A DNA stretch of 21,117 nucleotides from Priapulus caudatus (GCF_000485595.1 NW_014579015.1:17368-38484); one strand, 5' to 3'; positions 9,063 through 17,882 are shown, numbered from the stretch's first letter. A program made the numbers and translations. The notes: generated by a model not told the origin, from the letters alone.

Positions 9063-9462
9063 GGCACGCCGGGGTCAGCGCTGGGTCACGCTGTGATGGG
9101 GATAGAAACTGGAAGTCGTAGAGGTGCTGATTGCTTGCGAAGCCCATGGATTCTGTTGCAATTACGAAACACTGCCTCAGTGCGTGGTAGTCATTACAGG
9201 CGGGGCCGTCTCCTCATGCTGTGTATAGGAAGCGTACTGGACACGGCCCCTGGGTCAACCCCGGCGACCACTGCCAGAAATATGATCGATAAATAGCGGC
9301 GACTATCATGAGCGTAAAATGTCACAACTTTTGCTCGAGACTTCACTTCAAAAGTTTTTCGCATTTATAGAATTTATGATGTCATAATTAACTTGGGATT
9401 TTTCTGACAACGGGCAACCGATTTTTGTTGTTTGTTTTGTGATTCGGTGTGTGCGTGACCAC

Positions 9463-9733
9463 GGCCGTAGGCTGAGCAAATTCCTAGGGAGGGCAGTGGC
9501 GGATCCAAGATTTTAAGGAGGGGTGAGAAACAGGTGGGGGACGGAAGGGGGTCCTCCCCAAAAAAATTTGAAACTGTAGATCGCAGGAGATGGTATTTGA
9601 GGCACTTTTGAGTACATGTACAGCCTTCATTCTGACGACGACAATTCTCTTTTAGTAGAAATTTTTTTTAATTTTGCTTCAAAATCTAGCGGGGGGCAGC
9701 TGCCCCCTTGCCCCTCCCCCGCAGACTACGGCC
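9463..9733 (+). mobile_element. MITE-like element, + orientation
   Basis: Imperfect terminal inverted repeats GGCCGTAGGCTG (9463-9474) and CAGACTACGGCC (9722-9733) match 11 of 12. Inside are a GTGGCGGATCCAAGATTTT word near 9496, an AT-rich centre, and a GGGGGCAGCTGCCCCC module (9691-9706) followed by TTGCCCCTCCCCC. From memory, the GGCGGATCC and GTAGCC words are widespread in non-autonomous DNA transposons of marine animals, but I cannot name the family. A related copy lies inverted at 18509-18808. No transposase and no certain target-site duplication. Confidence 0.6.
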
Positions 9734-9795
9734 ACACGTGCCTACCTACATCACCCGGCGCAGATTCCGATGTAGTTTTCTGGCCGGCCGCTATA

Positions 9796-9807
9796 CCGCC
9801 AGGGGGC
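9796..9807 (+). promoter_or_regulatory. CTCF-like motif
   Basis: CCGCCAGGGGGC followed by AC fits the conserved CTCF core (CCRSYAGRKGGC) at every position. It lies about 60 bp beyond the MITE end. CTCF is conserved in bilaterian animals; occupancy here is inferred. It points towards the opposite-strand motif at 12249-12260. Confidence 0.5.
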
Positions 9808-9833
9808 ACAACTTAAAACTCGCCAACTCGTAA

Positions 9834-10186
9834 GAAGTAAATTTATTCAGTGGTTACGGAATCACGAGACTATTTATTGAATTATTACGAGTGATTCTAC
9901 AATTTTCTCTTTCGCTTATTTCGTCTTTTATATGCGAAAAATATGTATAACTGTACAAATAGACTTACATTGAAACTCTGGGATGATGCTCACTGAATAT
10001 AATCACTGGTAAGACATGCAAACTACAGTATACATGGATAGATACATTACTGCGCCAGGGCTGACGTAGAGATAAGGTCAGACAATCTGGCAAACGAAAT
10101 ATTAGTTAAATTACCTTAGGCCTATACATTTAAAGTAGATATGAGAAAATATCTATTCAGGGTCGCGTCCCCGTTAAAATTAAAAG
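9834..10186. other. AT-rich unique sequence, no supported gene
   Basis: Low-GC sequence with stops in every frame and no repeat I could define. Confidence 0.4.
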
Positions 10187-10345
10187 CCAATGAGTATGCT
10201 AATCGATTTAGACTCCGGAGTTAAATCTACACAAAAATCTGCCTAATTAAAATCAACTAAAGTCATAAACTAAACTAAATAAATAACAAATAAAATTACC
10301 GCTCCAGTCTAATCTGATCTCATGTGCGGTTTTTATATAAACCCG
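10187..10345 (+). promoter_or_regulatory. Possible core promoter: CCAAT, octamer-like, TATA
   Basis: CCAAT at 10188-10192, an octamer-like ATGCTAAT at 10197-10204, a near-palindrome at 10205-10227 (GATTTA...ACTCCGGAGT...TAAATC), and a TATA box TTTATATAAAC near 10332-10342. The order and the roughly 130-bp spacing to TATA would suit a promoter read rightwards, with initiation around 10365-10375. No convincing downstream exon exists: the only open frame, 10423-10644, lacks an ATG start. Confidence 0.3.
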
Positions 10346-10635
10346 TGAGAATGTATTCACTCGTCATTTCGCAGTTAGGTCACGAAACTATTTCCTGTTA
10401 GGAATTTGCTCGGGCTACAGCCGTGATCAACCACCTCACATTTATTTCATCACATAAAACAACTACTGCAGTGGCACTGCGTGTAGACAGTCCATCAATA
10501 ACCGCCGATGCCCATACGTCACAGCCACGGTCTCATTTAATTATTGAGAGCTTATCCGATGACGTAGGCTGCAAGCGAACCAATCAACGCAGTCCACTGC
10601 ATGATGATGTAATCATCAACTTTTCTCATATATAC
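10346..10635. other. Unique sequence with CCAAT and ATF-like dyad
   Basis: No gene is supported. It contains AACCAATCAACG near 10580 and the dyad GATGATGTAATCATC near 10601-10615, followed about 20 bp later by TATATACGCGATATAAA. A second promoter-like arrangement is possible but weak. Confidence 0.3.
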
Positions 10636-11120
10636 GCGATATAAACCATAGCGTATAAAACATGAAACAAAGTATGAAATTTAATCTAAGAAATATATAT
10701 TATGGATTATAAAGGATGAAACATCAAAGAGAAAATATAAACCATGAGATATAAACCATGGGGGTATAAACAATGAAACATTTAGGATGAAATATAAACC
10801 GCGAGATATAAACCATAGGGATATAAAACATGAAAAATTCAAGATGAAATATAAAGCACGAAAACATACTATGGTGTATTAATCATGAAACATCAAACAT
10901 AAAAGACAAACTATTAAATATCAACAGTGGTTAAATATTAATCATTTAGACATGAAATATAAAACATTACCTATAATTCATTTGAGTGAAATCATAAAAT
11001 ACTTATTTTTTAATTTAATATAAAGTTATCTAACTATAAAATGTGGAACAGAAATAAAAATAACACATTATATAAACCAAGCGATATAAACTGCGAAATA
11101 CGCCTTACAAATACGCTATG
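10636..11120. repeat. Decayed AT-rich repeat based on GATATAAACCATG
   Basis: Words such as GATATAAACCATG, GTATAAACAATGAAACAT, GATATAAAACATGAAA and GATGAAATATAAACC recur irregularly every 12-30 bp, most densely at 10725-10860 and thinning towards 11100 (ATATAAACCAAGCGATATAAAC). This looks like an old minisatellite that has diverged by substitution. No coding frame. Confidence 0.65.
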
Positions 11121-11159
11121 ATATTATATCATTACAACTGATCCATACGTAACAATGCT

Positions 11160-11163
11160 ATAG

Positions 11164-11208
<45 letters not shown>

Positions 11209-11228
11209 TACATACATACATATATATC
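11160..11228. repeat. (TA)n / (TACA)n microsatellite
   Basis: Alternating TA with CATA and TACATACATA interruptions. Confidence 0.9.
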
Positions 11229-11668
11229 ACTCATCGTGACGATCATCATTACAAACACCTCTGTAGGCGTGACTTAGAATAAATAAATTTATGCGTGGAA
11301 TTAGTATGCACTGACGTCACGCGGCTGCACGTACCACGTGAAGCAGTGAACACGCCGCGTCACCGCACCACTGGATTTTTGTCGTTTTTTTATACTAAGA
11401 AAACATGTCGGTAATCTCGTCCCTTTTTCACCGATAGTCAGCGCAACGAAAAGTGAGGTTTCGTCATCGTTTTTCTTGTCGTAACGCATATTTGTTCAAA
11501 TAACCCAAAAATCGTTCTTCAACATACTGATATGTGAGATAGTACAGTGACGCGTTGCTAACACAACTGATAAAGACCACGCTACACACGGATCAGGATC
11601 ACGGAGTCAGTCTGTTTCGCCACATGATGTCATATATGTCCGAGCCTGACACCTATAACAGTGTTGCA
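11229..11668. other. Unique sequence with a CRE and an E-box
   Basis: No gene is supported. A perfect CRE TGACGTCA at 11312-11319 and a CACGTG at 11335-11340 lie within 30 bp, and a TGATGTCATAT word lies near 11625. A 62-codon - strand frame (11301-11489) has no recognisable domain. Confidence 0.4.
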
Positions 11669-11772
11669 GTGTTAGTGTTATGGTTATAGTTAGGGTTAGG
11701 GTTAGAGTTAGCGTTAGGATTAAGGCTAGCGTTGGGTTTAGGCTCAGGGTTGGCGTTGGGGATAGCATTAGA
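11669..11772. repeat. Degenerate interstitial telomeric (TTAGGG-type) tract
   Basis: Seventeen or so successive hexamers on the GTTAGG theme, including two perfect GGTTAG units at 11695-11706 and variants such as AGTTAG, CGTTAG, GGCTAG, CGTTGG and GCTCAG. Hexamer phase is kept across the whole tract with substitutions but no indels. This matches an interstitial telomeric sequence and supports TTAGGG rather than the arthropod TTAGG type. The Leu-Thr-rich frame on the - strand is an artefact. Confidence 0.75.
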
Positions 11773-12248
11773 ATTGTGGTTAAAATACAATAAAATTGCA
11801 CGAAGATCGCATGCACTGCTGCTTTATACTCCTCCCTCCCATCGTCCAACACGCAGTCTCGTGATACATGTCGACGGTAGGGGTGAATGCACTCTTACGC
11901 ATTGTACGTGTGGGATTAATACCGCGTTCGAACGCGCCGGAAGCATAATTAGTCAATTCGAGTTCGCGCGTCGAAAAAAACACGAAATGTCGCCGCTCCA
12001 ATTCACGCGTCCATCACGCGAGACCACGTGCAAGACGCGAGACCACGCGAGAGATCACGCACACGCGCAGGCTGTCTGCGAAATTCAATTCGTACGGAAC
12101 ACAAGTTTCTGATTAGCGAGAAAGGCGGCGCCACTAAAATATATATGACATCGCTAGTAGCGTTCCGTTCACACGAAGTATAATAATTATTCGCTGGTTT
12201 TTTTTTCTACCGAAATACTTTCTATTTTCTGTACTGCGCTTCACGTCC
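11773..12248. other. Unique, CpG-containing sequence with a short local repeat
   Basis: No gene is supported. The word ACGCGAGACCACG starts at 12016 and 12035, with a truncated third at 12045, giving a short local repeat to about 12070. The 126-codon + strand frame over 11732-12112 starts in the telomeric tract and has no domain I recognise. Confidence 0.45.
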
Positions 12249-12260
12249 GCCCTCTAGCGG
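12249..12260 (-). promoter_or_regulatory. CTCF-like motif, minus strand
   Basis: Reads CCGCTAGAGGGC on the - strand, fitting the CTCF core at every position. It faces the + strand motif at 9796-9807, giving a convergent pair 2.45 kb apart. Function is inferred from motif and orientation only. Confidence 0.45.
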
Positions 12261-12307
12261 TGAGCAGTAGCATCCGCACACGGGTGCAGACTAACACAGC
12301 TGTGAAC

Positions 12308-12339
12308 CCTATATATATATAATTATATATAAATATAGG
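12308..12339. other. AT-rich palindrome
   Basis: CCTATA at 12308-12313 and TATAGG at 12334-12339 bracket an alternating AT run centred on AATT, giving a near-perfect inverted repeat of about 32 bp. It could extrude as a cruciform or simply be a TA microsatellite with symmetric ends. Confidence 0.6.
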
Positions 12340-12561
12340 ACGGGTGTCGGCTTGCGCTGGTGTGTTTTATCAGCGATGGTAAAATATCTGTGTATAAAAG
12401 CTGATTAGTGATTCTCATTGCATGCACACATAACGGTGAGCCTTTATGGACGATTAGGAAAAGCTATACTGCTGCAGTCATTGCGACCTGACGCGCGCAT
12501 TCGCGTGCCAATCAATAACTTCAGGCAAGTCTTGCGCTCCCACACAGGTCGCTTGCGCAAT

Positions 12562-12642
12562 GTTCGCGCGCGTGTGCATGCGTGCGCGCGTGTGCGTGCA
12601 TGTGTACGTGTACACAGGTGGGTATATATGTGTGGAGGTGAG
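12562..12642. repeat. GT/GC alternating tract
   Basis: Irregular CGCGCGTGTGCATGCGTGCG-type alternation of purine and pyrimidine, then TGTGTACGTGTACACAGG. Z-DNA-prone; the Val/Cys/Ala-rich frames are artefacts. Confidence 0.75.
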
Positions 12643-12661
12643 ATGAGATCATATATATCGA

Positions 12662-12800
12662 GAGGTCGTGTTACTCTGGTGCTCGCATGACAGGCCATGC
12701 TGCTCTGGAGGTCATGTTATTGTGGTGTGTTCTGCTGTGCTATAATATCGTGTCATACCTCCGTGATGTATTCGTGTAATGGATTCGTGTAATCTTAGTT
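12662..12800. repeat. Short degenerate direct repeats
   Basis: GAGGTCGTGTTACTCTGGTG at 12662 recurs as GAGGTCATGTTATTGTGGTG at 12708, a 46-bp spacing with diverged filler. Further on, ATTCGTGTAATG is followed 15 bp later by ATTCGTGTAATC (about 12769-12795). These look like small old tandem duplications. Confidence 0.5.
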
Positions 12801-12935
12801 TCCATGGGGACGTTTCAGCACATTGTCACAAGTAATTCTATCAATAAATCTGTTGTGTAGTTAGGTTTTAACAGCTTGAGAAAATTCACTGCCTTGGTAA
12901 GCAGGAAAAGATTACACGGGTCGAATGTATCATGT

Positions 12936-12952
12936 GAATGAATGAATGAATA
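12936..12952. repeat. (GAAT)n microsatellite
   Basis: About four GAAT units. Confidence 0.85.
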
Positions 12953-12979
12953 TACTTAAACTTTCTGCACCTATAACAC

Positions 12980-13025
12980 ATTATTATTATTGTTGTTGCT
13001 GTTGTTGTTGTTGTCGTCGTCGTCG

Positions 13026-13057
<32 letters not shown>

Positions 13058-13180
13058 CTTCTTCTTCTTCTTCTTCTTCGTATAATTATTATTATTAATT
13101 ATTATTTTAATTAATTAAATTTTATAATTCGTATTATTATTATTATTAATTGATTATTATTCATTATTATTATTTTATTG
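12980..13180. repeat. Compound trinucleotide microsatellite (TTA/TTG/TCG/TTC/ATT)
   Basis: Consecutive (TTA), (TTG), (TCG), (TTG), (TTC) and (ATT) blocks. Each block differs from the next by one base, so the array likely grew by slippage with spreading point mutations. Blocks up to 13080 hold triplet phase; the (ATT) part is less regular. Confidence 0.92.
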
Positions 13181-13652
13181 TAAACTGTAACATCATCGCT
13201 GGCCGGCCGGGAAGCGTGGTGGCTATGTAATGTTTAATTGTTCGAAGTTAGTTTTGGGGAGGGCTCACCAACAGTTAATTGACACGCGACACCATACTGC
13301 ATATTCGTGATTCCAATAACGACACTATGAGTCAGGGGTAAAGAAGCAAGCATGCACGCGCCAAATAAAATCTGTTGGGGGGAATTAGGAACTCTCATCG
13401 ACATTTTTAATCTGACAGGCTGATGCGCTTTTAGAATCGGAGTTGAAAGTTCGAATGCATATGATATTTAAGGGCAGTTATCTATAAGATGCTTGTGTTG
13501 GAGACGCCGGCATAATTTGGAATATTTCCGCCAAAAATCCGCTGCGTATACCTTTCTCGTTTCGCGCGTGTTTTTATCGGCTGTTTTATTAGTCGTTGTT
13601 TCGACCTGTTTTCGTTTGTTACATTCGTATTTATTTTTTAAGTGCACAAGCG

Positions 13653-13742
13653 ATGGCTAGCACTGAAGCGTGTTTTTTCGGGCTGTGCAACGCGCCAGCT
13701 AAGGCATGCTACACCCCCTACACTGTGAATTATGTGCAGATC
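13653..13742 (+). CDS. Possible 30-codon first coding exon, unrecognised
   Basis: An ATG in good context (GCG before, G after) opens a frame with a CX4C pair, Cys-Phe-Phe-Gly-Leu-Cys, at residues 7-12 and a further Cys at residue 19. The frame runs in phase to a splice donor GTGAGT at 13743-13748, giving a 30-codon exon in phase 0; without splicing it would end at 13778 after 41 codons. CX4C is seen in zinc-binding domains such as THAP, but no family is recognised. A T-rich leader and E2F-like site lie upstream. In copy B the same stretch (about 20443-20530) carries several frame-breaking indels, perhaps from poor consensus. Evidence is weak and it may be a chance frame. Confidence 0.18.
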
Positions 13743-13909
13743 GTGAGTGATTGTTTAAATTCGTCTAGTCATGAATAATTCATTTTTATCACCGGCTTAG
13801 TTACCTCCTTGTACTGCTATACGGGAAGTCGGGCAGGCTGCCCCGCACCTCCAGACTTGCGCCATTCGGCAATGCATACAGCTTGTTATTCGTTGTTTAT
13901 CGTGATCAC

Positions 13910-13956
13910 TCTCGCTAATAATGACGGACTAGCAGCGCTAGTTTACTTGATCACGA
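13910..13956. other. Nested inverted repeat
   Basis: Outer arms TCGTGATCA (13910-13918) and TGATCACGA (13948-13956) are perfect complements. Inside lies a second dyad, ACTAGC (13928-13933) and GCTAGT (13937-13942). In copy B the inner dyad is kept and the outer one is partly lost. Confidence 0.55.
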
Positions 13957-14353
13957 CGCCCCCTAAGCAGCGCTAACCACCCGCGCTTAGCTCCAGAATA
14001 GAAGTAATTACGGGTCTCTGCTTTGTCGCAAATTATCGCTGTTAAAAATGGCTTCGTGTTGCCATCCCCAGCTCGCGCATAGTTACTAGTGATTTCTCAT
14101 CGGTAACGCACGCGCATATTTGATGTGAGTGCGGATGTGATGTTTTGTGTAATGTTGTGTTGAATGCCTGATATGTATTTCTGAGAGCACGTCTTCATAC
14201 TTCATCCCGAGGTGTAAACATTTCGAGATAATGCTGAATATCGCATTACACGCATGAAAATCCGCGCAATAGAAAATCTTTGAATTTTGCGACACACGTC
14301 AAATCAGTTAGGAGGCGTCAACTCACTATAAATCCGTGTATTCTATCCGTGTA

Positions 14354-14418
14354 TCATTATATATATATATATATATTCATATATATATATATATATTATA
14401 ATTTATATATATATAGAG
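14354..14418. repeat. (TA)n microsatellite
   Basis: Alternating TA with TTCATA and TTATAATT interruptions. It marks where the homology with copy B reaches the window edge. Confidence 0.9.
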
Positions 14419-14539
14419 CCTCGAGGACGAATATGTACCATCTGCGGAAGCTCGCTGATTAAGAATTTAAATTACCCTTTACCCATTTTGTTTGAATTGT
14501 GTTTTTTTATCTACATGAGGTGTTCGTTGTGTTTTTACT
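14419..14539. other. Short unique spacer
   Basis: Nothing recognised between the two TA tracts. Confidence 0.4.
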
Positions 14540-14610
14540 TCTATATATATATATAATACTATGATATATAGTATAAGTATATATATATTATATATATAGT
14601 ATGTGTGTGT

Positions 14611-14648
<38 letters not shown>

Positions 14649-14801
14649 GTCGCGTGCGCGTGTGCGTGTGCGTGTGCGTGTGCGCGCGCGCGCGCGGCGC
14701 GCCGCGCGCGCGTTGTGATGGTGTGTGTGATTGTGTGTGTGTGTGTGTGTGTGTGTTGTGGTGTGTGTGTGTGTTGTGTGTCGTGCGTGCGTGTGTGTGC
14801 G

Positions 14802-14846
<45 letters not shown>

Positions 14847-14852
14847 TATATC
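14540..14852. repeat. TA - GT/GC - TA compound microsatellite
   Basis: A TA tract (14540-14600) is followed by (GT)n, then (GTGC)n and nearly pure CG (about 14640-14710), more (GT)n to 14800, and a second TA tract (14802-14852). Almost every base alternates purine and pyrimidine. The CG core between AT flanks is an extreme Z-DNA candidate. Cys-Val and Tyr-Ile frames here are artefacts. Confidence 0.92.
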
Positions 14853-15017
14853 CCCTATGGCTCCATCGCCTAACTCGCCTAACCTCACACTCTTCCTAAA
14901 CGCTGACCCTCCCCTCGGGCACGCTTTGTGCGTCTATTTGTTCAGTAATGAGAAGATTACATAATTAAAGTCGAATAATTAACCGTAAGGCGACGTTGGC
15001 CTCCTGCCAATAGTGTA
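14853..15017. other. Unique spacer, nothing recognised
   Basis: Mixed sequence with CCTAACTCGCCTAACCTCAC near 14870-14888; no supported gene. Confidence 0.35.
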
Positions 15018-16086
15018 TAAAGCTACGCATACGCTACACGGCTTACCCTACACGACACTACACGCTTACACGTCTACGACGCTACACGCACAGGGTACAC
15101 GCTAACGCTGACACGCTACAGTACCAGTCTACACCGCCACGCACCAGGCTAGCGCTACAGCTACTACCTTAACGCTATCACGCTACACGCTACACGCTAC
15201 ACGCTACAACACACGGCACACATGTAAGCTACACGTAGCGCTACACGCTACACCACACGCTACACGTAACACAACACGCTACAGCTACACGCTACACGCT
15301 ACCACCGTACACCGACACACTACACTACACCTGCACACGCTAGCACGCTACACGCCACACGCACCGGCAACACACACCGCTACAGCTTACACCTAGCACG
15401 CTACGACGCTAAGCCCGCTACACTACAGCTACCCTACATGTACACGCTACACACCACAGTAACACGCTACAGCTACGCTACACGCCAGCTAGCACGCTAC
15501 ACGCCAACGCACCCACTACAAATGTTACATCGCTCCACACCACTACGACCGGCTACGCTACACGCTAAGCACTACAGTTACACCTACACCGTCGCCCGCG
15601 TACACGCTACACGTACAGCTACACCTACACGCTACCACGACCAGCTAACACGCTAACACGCTACACGCCACAGCACCGCTACACCTACACGCTACGCTAC
15701 ACGCTACAACGCTACGGCGCTACCACGCTACCCACGCTACACGCACACGGGCTACACGCAAGCTAGCCGCTAACAGCTCATTCCAGGTCACGCTACAACG
15801 CTCCTACACCGCTAGCTCGCTAACCGTGCGCGCACACGCTAGCCAAGACGCTACAGCTACAACACACACGCTACACACTACACGCACGTACACGCTACAC
15901 GATCACACGCTACACACTCCACGACCACCTACTACACCTACGACACTACGCTACATCCTACACGCTAACGACACTACACGCTACAGCGCTTACCGCCTAC
16001 CGCTCTACACACTACACGCTACACGCCACAACGCTTAACGCGTACACGCTACACGACTCAGGCTAAACGCTACACGCCACACGCAT
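15018..16086. repeat. Heptamer GCTACAC array (~1.07 kb)
   Basis: The 7-bp unit GCTACAC is seen cleanly in runs such as 15177-15205 and recurs throughout. Between clean runs units are shortened or lengthened by one or two bases (GCTACAG, CACGCTACGAC, CTAGCACG). Substitutions are few relative to indels, as in the 31-bp array at 1596. No known telomere repeat matches this heptamer. Thr/His/Tyr-rich frames are artefacts. Confidence 0.9.
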
Positions 16087-16128
16087 CATGCATCGCGTGT
16101 TAAACGTGCTAATAAATTATGTATGGCG

Positions 16129-16183
16129 CGACGGGCCGCAGGCAATTAATGCATCCATTACAGCACGAGCATGCGGCCCGCCG
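16129..16183. other. GC-rich hairpin with AT loop
   Basis: Arms CGACGGGCCGCA (16129-16140) and TGCGGCCCGCCG (16172-16183) pair at 11 of 12 positions around a 31-base loop containing AATTAATGCAT. It sits at the end of the heptamer array and is followed by a run of CGCC triplets. It could be a rho-independent-looking fold by chance; in a eukaryote no terminator role is implied. Confidence 0.5.
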
Positions 16184-16221
16184 CGCGCGCGCCGCCGCCG
16201 CCGCTGCGGTGGCCGGAATAT

Positions 16222-16618
16222 GCATAAACTAGCGGAGATAGGGCAGGAGGGAGGAGGAGGCAGGAGGCAGGAGGAGGAGGAGGAGAAGGAGAGGAGGAGG
16301 AGGGAGGGCGGGGGAAGGTGGAAGGGAGGAAGGAGAGTGGAGACAAGGGAAGAGGAGAAAGGAGAGCTTGAATGTGAGAGAGGAGACTCGGAAGGAATGT
16401 TTTTTGAGGAGGCGGGACCAAAGAGCGCGCGAGATGGATTGAGAGCGAAATAGATAGAGAGAGAGAGAGGAGACTCGGAAGGAATGTTTTGAGCGACGGC
16501 GAGAAAGAGCGCGCGAGATGGATTGAGAGCGAAATAGATTAGAGACGAGAGAGAGGGGGAGGAGAGACGTGAGAGATGAGGCAGGAGAGATTAGAGAGAG
16601 AGAAAATGAGAGGAGCAG

Positions 16619-16667
<49 letters not shown>

Positions 16668-16759
16668 AGAGAGGAGGGAGAGAGAGAGAGAGAGAGACAG
16701 AGGCGAGAGAGACAACAGAGAAAGGCCGAGAGAGAGAGAGAGAGCGAGAGAGCGATAGT

Positions 16760-16804
<45 letters not shown>

Positions 16805-16942
16805 AAAGAAGAAAAGAGCGAGAAGAGAGACGAGAGAGAGAGAGAGAGAGAAAGAGAAAGAGAAAGAGAGAGAAGAGAGAGAGATGAGAGAGAGAGAGAG
16901 ACAGGCAGAGAGAAAGAGAAAGCGAGTGAGTGAGAGAGAGAC

Positions 16943-16996
<54 letters not shown>

Positions 16997-17003
16997 AGAG
17001 AGA

Positions 17004-17049
<46 letters not shown>

Positions 17050-17108
17050 AGAGAGAGACAGACAAGAGAAAGCGAGAGCGAGGAGAGAGGACGCGCAGAG
17101 AGAGAGAG

Positions 17109-17154
<46 letters not shown>

Positions 17155-17184
17155 CAGAGAAGCGGAGAGTAGAGAGAGCGAGAG

Positions 17185-17252
<68 letters not shown>

Positions 17253-17253
17253 T
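16222..17253. repeat. ~1-kb GGA then (GA)n purine tract
   Basis: GGAGG-rich to about 16380, then (GA)n with scattered C and T. Inside is an 87-bp tandem duplication: the word AGGAGACTCGGAAGGAATG starts at 16381 and 16468, each followed by GCGCGCGAGATGGATTGAG. From 16560 on, no unit larger than GA is visible. All long frames are composition artefacts. Confidence 0.9.
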
Positions 17254-17504
17254 AAGAGTGGGGGATGAAGTCGTTTTGAATACAGACAGGTTTTACATGA
17301 GTCTTCTTGACAGGTTAGCGTTTTTCACGACGCTGACTAGAAGGCAAGGATTATGGCACGTCCCTGCATCTGTATTCATGCATAGTAATGCGAATCAGAT
17401 CCACTCATAACAATTCAGGCGGCATATCAATTCTCCAGTGCAATGTTAGTTCCTTTATAATGAAAAAACGAGAAGACGGAATTTCAAAGATGGCATCACC
17501 GTGT
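17254..17504. other. Unique spacer, nothing recognised
   Basis: Mixed sequence without a supported ORF, repeat or motif cluster. Confidence 0.35.
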
Positions 17505-17847
17505 GTGTATATATATATAGGGACAAAGAGAAAGACGTGAGACAGAGGTAGTGTAGATAGCATAGATAGATAGATATATATATAGATTAGATAGATAGAT
17601 AGAGTAGATAGTAGCTAGCTATATAGATAGACAGATAGATAGAGTAGATAGATAGATAGATAGATGAGCTATATAGCTATATAGATAGATCAGATGATAG
17701 TAGATAGATAGATAGGTAGTTAGATAGATAATAAGATAGAGTATAGAGGATAGATAGGTAGTTTAGATAATAAGATAGATAAAGATAGTAGATAGACTAG
17801 ATATATGATAGATATATAGATAGATAGATAGACAGACAGATAGATAT

Positions 17848-17880
<33 letters not shown>

Positions 17881-17882
17881 GG
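17505..17882. repeat. (GATA)n microsatellite with TA starts
   Basis: A short TA run at 17507-17518, then mostly TAGA/GATA tetramers with TATA, CAGA and TAGGTAG interruptions, and a clean (GATA)n run near 17848-17880. Confidence 0.92.

Larger units (their letters stand above)
13191..14367. repeat. ~1.15-kb direct repeat, copy A
   Basis: Aligns in the same orientation with 19996-21117. Both start at TAAACTGTAACATCAT and run to a shared TATCATTATATATAT microsatellite. Copy A is 1177 bp; copy B is 1122 bp to the window edge. Features seen in A include TTTCCGCC (E2F-like) near 13526, a possible exon at 13653, nested inverted repeats at 13910-13956, and an AAAAATGGC word at 14044-14052. Copy A has about 25 extra bases after the start (GGCCGGCCGGGAAGCG region). 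It could be a dispersed repeat, a segmental duplication 6.8 kb apart, or a haplotype artefact. Confidence 0.85.

Noticed and set aside
10423-10644. 73-codon + strand frame downstream of the TATA-like site
   Set aside because: It begins with GTG, which is not expected for a eukaryotic gene, and contains no known motif.
11732-12112. 126-codon + strand frame
   Set aside because: It starts inside the telomeric tract and passes through short local repeats with no domain.
13955-13975. Third CTCF-like site (TAGGGGGC on the - strand)
   Set aside because: Only the right half of the core matches, and the site is disrupted in copy B.
14086-14295. 69-codon - strand frame in copy A
   Set aside because: The matching frame in copy B is shifted and reads differently over most of its length; no domain is recognised.
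14601-14873. Cys-Val repeated frame resembling a cysteine-rich protein
   Set aside because: It is simply (GT)n translated; alternative frames of the same DNA are equally open.
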